Assembly (NCBI GenBank): GCA_003152145.1
Contig: PLZL01000472.1
Location: forward strand, 1-11,182
Origin: Limisphaerales bacterium
GTDB lineage: Bacteria; Verrucomicrobiota; Verrucomicrobiae; Limisphaerales; UBA11358
Length of the DNA stretch: 11,182 nt
Direction: 5' to 3'
Below are positions 6,930-11,182 of this stretch, piece by piece (positions within the stretch are counted from its first letter, which is position 1; every line of letters begins with the position of its first letter). Below the pieces are notes generated by a model. The model was not told the origin of the DNA. It worked only from the letters and a program-made list of their open reading frames with translations, and ran no database searches. Position numbers and translations under genes: made by a program.

Positions 6930-6953
6930 TGGCGCGGCGGGACTCGAACCCGG
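6930..6953 (-). other. tRNA 3'-end-like fragment (T-arm), incomplete
   Basis: Read on the minus strand the sequence is CCGGG-TTCGAGT-CCCGC followed by CGCGCCA. That is a T-loop with the invariant TTCGA (6942-6948), four of five T-stem pairs, and a stretch like an acceptor 3' half. Further upstream on the same strand I find no D-arm (AGT..GGTAGAGC type), no credible anticodon arm, and no partner for the acceptor strand. It is therefore not a working tRNA. It could be the 3' piece left by an element that used a tRNA gene as its attachment site, or part of a dispersed repeat. Confidence 0.35.
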
Positions 6954-7108
6954 TTGTGAACGTTGAATCCAAGTTGGCTGTGGCGTCTGGTGACTTGCCG
7001 GGGAATTGGGTTCTGGAAAAGACACCGCCCGAGCAGTTCAATTCAATCGGTGGCCAAATGGGAGCGAACATCCATGTCTTCCCCCTGAATGGCCGCAGTT
7101 CCAAGAAT

Positions 7109-7132
7109 AGGGCAGGTGAGACGCCCTGCCCT
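7109..7132. terminator. 8-bp perfect GC-rich hairpin between convergent genes
   Basis: AGGGCAGG (7109-7116) and CCTGCCCT (7125-7132) pair exactly around an 8-base loop TGAGACGC. The position between two convergent transcription units suits a bidirectional terminator, but neither side has a good T tract. The motif also resembles short palindromic intergenic repeats of related genomes, an impression I cannot confirm from one copy. Confidence 0.4.
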
Positions 7133-7192
7133 GCTTTCTCATTCGCTAGGGGACTGCAGAATTTTTGGGAACGCTCCAGCCTAAAAAGATTT

Positions 7193-8287
7193 TCAAATTG
7201 CCTCGACAATCTTTTTGACGTTGACGTGACGGGCAACAAGGTCGCGGATGAGTGAAATTTTTTCTGCGTCATCCGGCCGCGTTTTAACGGTGAGGTTGTG
7301 GACTTTGGACGCCACCTGATAGCTATCCTCTTTGGCGAGCAGCACGGGAACCGGCATGGTTTGCAGGGCTTTCAACACATTGTCGCTGGGGCGAATGCCG
7401 CCGGTCAGCACGATGCCGGCCATTTGATTGTCGCTTTGCGGACTCGTGGTGGCGCCGGCGGCCAGCAGGATGTCTTCGCGATCGCCCGGTGTGATCAGCA
7501 GCACGCCGCGCCGGAAAAATTGCATCGCGTTATGCGCGCCCATCGCGCCGATAATCACGTCGTCCACCGGTGTGTGCAGCGTCGGCGGCTGGTTGAGCAG
7601 TTCGGCGCGCAGTTCCTCGCGGATCAGGTCCACCGTCGGGTTGCAAAGGATTTGTTCATGAGGAAGGACGCCGAGCAAATCCAGGTCTTTGCGCCGGAGC
7701 CCGCGCCGGACAAACTGGGTAATTTCGGGGATTTTTTCCTCGAGCACCTTGTTGATGATGACGCCGATGACCTCGACACCTTCCTTTTCAAACAGCGCCC
7801 GGTTGAGGCAGACCTCGTCAATCGGTTTGCCGATGCCGCCCTGGGTGACGATGATGACTTTCGCGCCGAGGATTTTCGCGACCTGCGCGTTCGACAAATC
7901 GAACACCGAGCCGACGCCCGCGTGCCCGCTGCCTTCGCACAGCACAAAATCCTTTTCCCACGCGACGCGGTCGAAGGCGTTCTGGATGCGTTTGACGAGC
8001 GCCTCGTTGTTGGCGGCCTGGAGATATTTCCGCGTGAAGGCCGGCTCGACGGCGATCGGGCTCATGTCCACGAGCGGACAGTTCATGCGATACACCGCGT
8101 CCATGAGCACGGTGTCCTCGTCAATCTTCTGTTCCTCAATTTCGACGAAACGCTGGCCGACGGGTTTGATGTAGCCGACGCGCGGGAAATGCTTTTGCAG
8201 GGCCGCGATGAGGCCGAGTGACGCGGTGGTCTTGCCGTCGTTCTGGCGCGTGGCGGCGATGAAAACGCGCGGCGTGGTCGTATTCAT
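7193..8287 (-). CDS. stand-alone BioD-like P-loop/DRTGG protein, counterpart of the N-terminal part of long-form Pta
   Basis: The 364-residue product matches the layout of the non-catalytic N-terminal region of long phosphotransacetylases such as E. coli Pta. Residues 1 to about 215 form a dethiobiotin-synthetase-like (AAA_26) P-loop domain with a BioD-spaced loop A12-x5-G18-K19-T20-T21, then KPVGQ (41-45), a CEGSGHAG segment (117-124) and GVIINK (175-180). Residues from about 220 to 340 form a DRTGG domain, with ITPGDREDILLAA (265-277) and VLTGG (293-297). In E. coli this region is reported to affect oligomerisation and allosteric control of Pta; the same partner role here is inference. The ATG follows the upstream pta stop without a gap (TAAATG), so translation is surely coupled and the two products are likely made in similar amounts. 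A classical cobyric-acid or biotin enzyme is unlikely given the DRTGG domain and the neighbour. Confidence 0.82.
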   Translation of the reverse strand: MNTTTPRVFIAATRQNDGKTTASLGLIAALQKHFPRVGYIKPVGQRFVEIEEQKIDEDTVLMDAVYRMNCPLVDMSPIAVEPAFTRKYLQAANNEALVKRIQNAFDRVAWEKDFVLCEGSGHAGVGSVFDLSNAQVAKILGAKVIIVTQGGIGKPIDEVCLNRALFEKEGVEVIGVIINKVLEEKIPEITQFVRRGLRRKDLDLLGVLPHEQILCNPTVDLIREELRAELLNQPPTLHTPVDDVIIGAMGAHNAMQFFRRGVLLITPGDREDILLAAGATTSPQSDNQMAGIVLTGGIRPSDNVLKALQTMPVPVLLAKEDSYQVASKVHNLTVKTRPDDAEKISLIRDLVARHVNVKKIVEAI

Positions 8288-9340
8288 TTACTCGCCGGGC
8301 AGTTTCGCGTCCGCGCCCGGATAGAGCTTTTGGTAATTAACAGCCATCACGCCAACGATTGCAGCGACACCGAGAATGTCGTGCGCGTTCGAGCCGCGTG
8401 AAACGTCCGCAGCAGGCCGGTTCAACCCCAGCAAAATCTGGCCGTAGGCGTTCCCATGGCCGATGAGCCGCACCAGCTTGCTGGCAATGTTGCCGGAATT
8501 GAGATCGGGGAAAATCAGCACGTTCGCGCGTCCGGCAACCTTGCTCTCCTGTAATTTTCGTTCGGCGATTTCAGGGGCGAGCGCGGCGTCCACCTGCATT
8601 TCACCATCGAAATCCGCTTCCAAACGCAACTGCTCGGCCTTGCGTCTGGCCAGGGCGGTTGCAGCCTGCACTTTGCCAACAGACGCATGGGTGGAGCTGC
8701 CTTTGGTTGAAAATGAAAGCATCGCCACGCGAGGCCGCACGCCAAGCATGTGCCGCGCAAGCCAGGCGGTGCTCACGGCGATGTCAGCCAGTTGATCCGC
8801 GGTCGGATCAGGAATGACACCGCAATCCGCCATGAACAGCACGCCGTTTTCGCCGATGCGCGTGTCCTCGACCTCCATGACCATGCAGCTCGACGCCGCG
8901 GTGATGTCCGGCACCGTTTTGATGATTTGAAACAGGGGCCGCAGCAGGCTGCTGGTGATGTGCGAGGCGCCGGAAATCACGCCGTCGGCCTGGTGCATTG
9001 CCAGCATCATCGTGCCGTAATAATTCGGCTGCAGCATCGCCTCGCGCGCCTCGGTGGGGCGCAGCCCCTTTTCGCGGCGCAACGAATGAAAGCGCTTGGC
9101 GAAATTTTCCAGGTCCTCGCTCTGCGCGGGATCGATGACGCGGATGCCGTCGAGCGAAACGTTCAGGCCCTGCGCGACGGCCTTCACCCTGGCCACTTCT
9201 CCGAGCAGGATGGGCGCGCCCAGCCGCAGCGCGCAAAACTGCCGCGCGGCCTGTAGAATGCGCGGCTCCTCGCCTTCGGGAAAAACAACCCGTTTCGGAT
9301 GCCGCTGCAATTTTTCGATGACATTGCCGATGAAACGCAT
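8288..9340 (-). CDS. pta: phosphate acetyltransferase, catalytic (PTA_PTB) domain only
   Basis: Pta converts acetyl-CoA and phosphate to acetyl phosphate and CoA, linking carbon metabolism to acetate through acetate kinase (no ackA in this window). The 350-residue product corresponds to the short, catalytic-only form. Landmarks are VVFPEGEEPRIL (18-29), YYGTMMLAMHQADGVISGAS (107-126), IPDPTADQLADIA (176-188), PRVAMLSFSTKGS (203-215), the IFPDLNSGNI segment (276-285) and RPAADVSRGS (308-317), where S314 and R315 correspond to the conserved catalytic Ser-Arg region. A phosphate butyryltransferase is less likely because of the strong match to bacterial Pta through the C-terminal half. The start has no Shine-Dalgarno sequence. 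A promoter built in a 7-bp tandem repeat sits directly upstream, pointing to a leaderless message. The DRTGG partner gene follows immediately. Confidence 0.93.
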   Translation of the reverse strand: MRFIGNVIEKLQRHPKRVVFPEGEEPRILQAARQFCALRLGAPILLGEVARVKAVAQGLNVSLDGIRVIDPAQSEDLENFAKRFHSLRREKGLRPTEAREAMLQPNYYGTMMLAMHQADGVISGASHITSSLLRPLFQIIKTVPDITAASSCMVMEVEDTRIGENGVLFMADCGVIPDPTADQLADIAVSTAWLARHMLGVRPRVAMLSFSTKGSSTHASVGKVQAATALARRKAEQLRLEADFDGEMQVDAALAPEIAERKLQESKVAGRANVLIFPDLNSGNIASKLVRLIGHGNAYGQILLGLNRPAADVSRGSNAHDILGVAAIVGVMAVNYQKLYPGADAKLPGE

Positions 9341-9346
9341 GGGCGG

Positions 9347-9375
9347 AGTTTCAGGCTTCAGGTTTCAAGTATCAA
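9347..9375 (-). promoter_or_regulatory. pta promoter inside the 7-bp repeat (TTGATA-17-GAAACT)
   Basis: On the minus strand TTGATA (9375-9370, 5 of 6 to the -35 consensus) is followed by exactly 17 bases and then GAAACT (9352-9347), one base from the TAAACT that serves as the apparent -10 of the gene at 10171. The -10 ends 6 bases before the pta ATG, so transcription would start at or next to the A of ATG. The -10 is poor against TATAAT (3 of 6). Confidence 0.35.
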
Positions 9376-9382
9376 GTTTCAA
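9348..9382. repeat. five-copy 7-bp tandem repeat upstream of pta
   Basis: Five consecutive 7-base units fill exactly 35 bases: GTTTCAG, GCTTCAG, GTTTCAA, GTATCAA, GTTTCAA (consensus GTTTCA[AG]; on the minus strand [TC]TGAAAC). No unit is interrupted, and each differs from the consensus by at most one base. The array ends 7 bases before the pta start and overlaps its apparent promoter hexamers, so copy-number or point changes could alter expression. Confidence 0.75.
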
Positions 9383-9452
9383 AATCGACCGCAGCAATTC
9401 CTCCCCCGTTCTTGGTCCTCATCCTCGAATTTCCCGTTTTTGGAAAAAAGAT

Positions 9453-9480
9453 TTGACAATTCATCGTTGTTACTCATAAT
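9453..9480 (+). promoter_or_regulatory. toxin-antitoxin promoter TTGACA-16-CATAAT
   Basis: A perfect -35 hexamer (9453-9458), a 16-base spacer and CATAAT (9475-9480, 5 of 6) make the best promoter in the window. Transcription should begin near 9487, which is the base before the ATG at 9488, implying a leaderless antitoxin message. Confidence 0.6.
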
Positions 9481-9484
9481 GAGT
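9472..9484. promoter_or_regulatory. palindromic operator over the -10 (ACTCAT-A-ATGAGT)
   Basis: ACTCAT (9472-9477) and ATGAGT (9479-9484) are exact reverse complements around a single A. The palindrome covers the -10 hexamer of the toxin-antitoxin promoter. Antitoxins of type II systems commonly bind such sites to repress their own operon, so an autoregulatory operator is inferred. Confidence 0.5.
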
Positions 9485-9487
9485 TAC

Positions 9488-9712
9488 ATGAAGACAGTCA
9501 CATTGCGCGCGTTCAAACATTACAGCCGTTACCAGCGCATGGCGCACGACGGCCAGCCGGTTTTGGTCACGCATCGCGGGCGGCCTTATTTCCGGGCGCT
9601 GCCGCCGGAAAAGCCGGGCACGTTTCTCGGTGCGGCGCGAGGGGGAAAACCGTTGACGGCAAAGTTGCTCGAATCCGTCCTGGCCGAAAATGAATGGCGT
9701 TCCGCGCAATGA
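9488..9712 (+). CDS. Phd/YefM-like antitoxin
   Basis: The 74-residue product has the shape of a type II antitoxin of the Phd/YefM group. An N-terminal DNA-binding half MKTVTLRAFKHYSRYQRMAH leads to the typical G-x-P-V-L-V-T-x-R-G-R-P core (about residues 23-34), followed by a polar C-terminal tail that would wrap the toxin. It should neutralise the PIN-domain toxin encoded next to it and repress its own promoter. I chose the ATG at 9488 over the in-frame ATG at 9479, which lies inside the -10 hexamer and the palindrome and could not be on a transcript from that promoter. The stop overlaps the toxin start (ATGA). The exact subfamily is uncertain because the N-terminal half is divergent. Confidence 0.78.
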   Translation: MKTVTLRAFKHYSRYQRMAHDGQPVLVTHRGRPYFRALPPEKPGTFLGAARGGKPLTAKLLESVLAENEWRSAQ

Positions 9713-10140
9713 ACGTCTTGCTCGACACTGCAACGTGGATCAACGGAGTGAAAGAACCGGAGACGCTTCCGGCAAAAGCCCTGGCGATTTTGCGGAATGA
9801 ATCGAATTCATTTTTTCTTTCCGACATCAGCCTTTTGGAGGCGTCCACGCTGGCTCGCAAAGGCAGGGTGGATTTCGGCATGAACTTTTCCGACTGGCTG
9901 GAAAACGCGCTGGCGGAAAACCTGTATATTATGCCGATATCCGTGCGTGTCGCCGCGATTGAAAATTCTCTGCCGCGAAATTTTCACGGCGACCCTGCCG
10001 ACCGCATCATTGCCAGCACGGCCATCGCGCATGAATTGACTTTGCTCACGCCCGATCCTGAAGTTGCGTTTCACCGCGTTTGCGAAACGATTCGCTACAA
10101 GTGGACGAAGGCCGGATTGTCCAGCCGCGCATTGACTTGA
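9709..10140 (+). CDS. PIN-domain ribonuclease toxin (VapC-like)
   Basis: The 143-residue product has PIN-domain length and the expected acidic residues: D6 in LLDTATWI, E44 in SDISLLEAS, D98 in the HGDPADRIIASTA block (93-105) and D116 in LLTPD. Family members are Mg-dependent ribonucleases that cleave tRNA or rRNA when not bound by antitoxin; the target here cannot be read from sequence. The start at 9709 gives a 4-base ATGA overlap with the antitoxin stop, ensuring coupled synthesis. An upstream in-frame ATG (9694) would add five residues before the conserved first strand and is less likely. The last codons contain the -35 hexamer of the promoter for the next gene. Confidence 0.88.
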   Translation: MNVLLDTATWINGVKEPETLPAKALAILRNESNSFFLSDISLLEASTLARKGRVDFGMNFSDWLENALAENLYIMPISVRVAAIENSLPRNFHGDPADRIIASTAIAHELTLLTPDPEVAFHRVCETIRYKWTKAGLSSRALT

Positions 10141-10160
10141 GTTGAAACGGCGGCTAAACT
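10132..10160 (+). promoter_or_regulatory. promoter TTGACT-17-TAAACT for the zinc-ribbon gene
   Basis: TTGACT (10132-10137, 5 of 6) overlaps the end of the toxin gene. After a 17-base spacer TAAACT (10155-10160) ends 10 bases before the ATG. Transcription would begin near 10167, leaving a leader of only 0-4 bases and no room for a Shine-Dalgarno sequence. Confidence 0.5.
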
Positions 10161-10170
10161 TCACGGCTCA

Positions 10171-10899
10171 ATGCAGGAGACGATTGAGAAACTTTTGATT
10201 TTGCAGGACCGCGACCGGAAAATCCTCCGCGTCCAGCAGGAACTCGCCCACATCACGCCCGAACGCGAAACCTTCCGCGCCCGGGCCGCCGCCACGCAAG
10301 CGCAGCTCGAAGCCGCCAAAAGCCACGGCAAACACACCGAAACCGATCGCAAACGGCTCGAACTTGATGTCGAGACGAAAAAAAACCAGATCGAAAAATA
10401 CGCCAACCAGCAGTTGCAGACGCGCAAGAACGAGGAATACCGCGCCCTCACGCATGAAATTGACGCGTGCAAGGCCGACATCACCAAAATCGAGGACCGG
10501 GAAATCGAGTTGATGGAGCAGGCCGAGGCCGCGCAAAGGGAGGTTGCCCGCGCCACGCAGGAAGCCGCCGCCGCGAAGAAGCAGGTGGACGAGCAGGTCA
10601 CGCAACTGAACCAGCGCGAGGAAAATTTGAAGAAGGAACTGGCGGAGTTGCAAAGCGGACGCGCGGAAATCGTGGCGGCGGTGGATGAAACGGCGCGGGC
10701 GCGCTACGAGCGGCTGTTGAAGAGCAAAGGCGACAATGTCATTGTGGGCGTGCACAATGGCGTCTGCGGCGGTTGCCACATGAAATTGCCCGCGCAGGTT
10801 CTCGTCACCTGCCAGGGGCACAAGGAACTCGTCTCCTGCATCAACTGCGGCCGGATTCTTTATTACACCCGCGACATGGCCTTGGCGGCGTCGGAATAA
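10171..10899 (+). CDS. coiled-coil protein with C-terminal C4 zinc ribbon (zf-RING_7 type)
   Basis: The 242-residue product is a long charged coiled coil (about residues 5-185, rich in E, K, Q, A and R) ending in a zinc ribbon. C199-G-G-C202 and C223-I-N-C226 are the four predicted ligands, in a stretch with G-V-C-G-G-C-H-M-x-L-P and SCINCGRILYY. This is the architecture of Pfam zf-RING_7 proteins; the chlamydial member CT398/CdsZ has been reported to contact sigma54 and secretion components, but the general role in other bacteria is unclear. No transmembrane segment is visible, so it is probably cytoplasmic. The start has no Shine-Dalgarno sequence and a promoter lies immediately upstream, so it is probably transcribed independently of the toxin-antitoxin pair. 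Its stop is only 4 bases from the end of the convergent gene on the minus strand. Confidence 0.85.
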   Translation: MQETIEKLLILQDRDRKILRVQQELAHITPERETFRARAAATQAQLEAAKSHGKHTETDRKRLELDVETKKNQIEKYANQQLQTRKNEEYRALTHEIDACKADITKIEDREIELMEQAEAAQREVARATQEAAAAKKQVDEQVTQLNQREENLKKELAELQSGRAEIVAAVDETARARYERLLKSKGDNVIVGVHNGVCGGCHMKLPAQVLVTCQGHKELVSCINCGRILYYTRDMALAASE

Positions 10900-10903
10900 G
10901 AGT

Positions 10904-11182
10904 TTATTTTGCCGGATACTGCCAAACCCAATCTCCGTTTGCTATTTCCACCACTCTGCCGCCTGTGCTTAAAACGACAACTCCACCATCGTCCGTTTCA
11001 TTCCAACCGACTGAGTAGAGTAAAAACTTTCCGTCGTCTATCTGGTGATAGTGCAGCGGTTGGCCGTTGATGATATCGTGCGGGAGCTTTTCAATGAACC
11101 GCGGCGCAAGCGCGTCGAGCGTTTCGGGGCAAACGCTATTTGCGAGACGGTAACGCTCCAGCGCGCAAGCTGTGCGCGCCAT
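10904..11182 (-). CDS. C-terminal end of an uncharacterised protein, cut by the window edge
   Basis: The frame is open to the right-hand edge, so the 92 visible residues are probably only the C-terminal part and the first Met seen may be internal. The sequence has A-L-E-R-Y-R-L-A-N, then LDALAPRFIEKLPHDIINGQPLHY... and DGKFLLYSVGWNETDDGG followed by GDWVWQYP. I recall this pattern at the C-terminus of uncharacterised Verrucomicrobia/Planctomycetes proteins, and it slightly resembles the C-terminal part of pseudopilin-type (GspG-like) proteins, but that link is weak. No function is assigned. The gene converges on the zinc-ribbon gene with only 4 bases between stops. Confidence 0.7.
   Translation of the reverse strand: MARTACALERYRLANSVCPETLDALAPRFIEKLPHDIINGQPLHYHQIDDGKFLLYSVGWNETDDGGVVVLSTGGRVVEIANGDWVWQYPAK

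Larger units (their letters stand above)
6872..7192. other. intergenic region between convergent genes
   Basis: These 321 bases lie between the stop of the forward beta-strand-repeat gene and the stop of the minus-strand phosphotransacetylase operon. They hold a tRNA T-arm-like remnant near 6930-6952 and a strong hairpin at 7109-7132. A forward open frame starting MARRDSNP arises only from reading through the antisense of that tRNA-like piece, a familiar annotation artefact. Confidence 0.5.

Noticed and set aside
6929..7255. Forward frame starting MARRDSNP
   Set aside because: The start is the antisense of the tRNA T-arm-like piece, a common false gene; the frame also overlaps the end of the DRTGG gene.
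7298..8221. 307-codon forward frame opposite the DRTGG gene
   Set aside because: Its D/H/V-rich composition is typical of antisense; the minus-strand frame has P-loop and DRTGG motifs.
9694..9708. Earlier toxin start giving MAFRA before MNVLLD
   Set aside because: PIN domains begin close to the first Asp strand, and the ATGA overlap at 9709 is the usual toxin-antitoxin arrangement.
1..11182. CRISPR array, insertion sequence or complete tRNA/rRNA
   Set aside because: No spaced direct repeats of CRISPR type, no transposase-like protein, and no full cloverleaf were found by eye.

Overview
The window suggests a chromosome of a Verrucomicrobiota bacterium, most like the Limisphaerales/Pedosphaera group. 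The reasons are the secreted proteins with W/FYR(I/V)-type C-terminal tails, the LTPPGAPAPTMKTL leader ahead of a beta-helix, the moderately high GC, and core genes that lack Shine-Dalgarno sequences but carry promoters a few bases from the start codon. This placement is inference from sequence style; no rRNA or marker tree is available here.

Layout: (1) 1-559 is a long non-coding leader with promoter-like and hairpin elements and at most one doubtful 50-residue ORF. (2) 560-2674 holds two adjacent forward genes for exported proteins: a cysteine-ladder parallel beta-helix protein and a protein with four YAYxANxGWI repeats plus a calcium-type DxDGDG loop. They are followed by a hairpin and the decayed C-terminal end of one or two related proteins. 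(3) 2978-4072 is hisC (histidinol-phosphate aminotransferase) on the minus strand. (4) 4073-4759 is a mostly non-coding spacer holding an ORF whose second half alone looks coding. (5) 4760-6871 encodes a 703-residue exported beta-strand-repeat protein. (6) 6872-7192 holds a tRNA T-arm-like remnant and a strong hairpin between convergent genes. (7) 9340-7193 (minus) is a two-gene operon for phosphotransacetylase: the catalytic domain first, then a separate BioD-like/DRTGG protein. Together these two equal a long-form Pta cut in two and placed in reverse order. (8) 9488-10140 is a type II toxin-antitoxin pair (Phd-like antitoxin, PIN-domain toxin). (9) 10171-10899 encodes a coiled-coil protein with a C4 zinc ribbon. 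(10) 10904-11182 (minus) is the C-terminal end of a gene running off the window.

How the genes fit together: Pta with its partner interconverts acetyl-CoA and acetyl phosphate; hisC is a lone histidine-biosynthesis gene here; the three exported proteins are likely envelope or extracellular proteins of unknown role. The most interesting signals are regulatory. Three divergent or consecutive genes (pta, the antitoxin, the zinc-ribbon gene) each have a -35/-10 pair placed so that transcription would start at or within a few bases of the start codon, i.e. leaderless or nearly leaderless mRNAs. The pta promoter is itself built from a five-copy 7-bp tandem repeat. A perfect 6-1-6 palindrome covers the -10 of the toxin-antitoxin promoter. 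I found no CRISPR array, insertion sequence or complete RNA gene.
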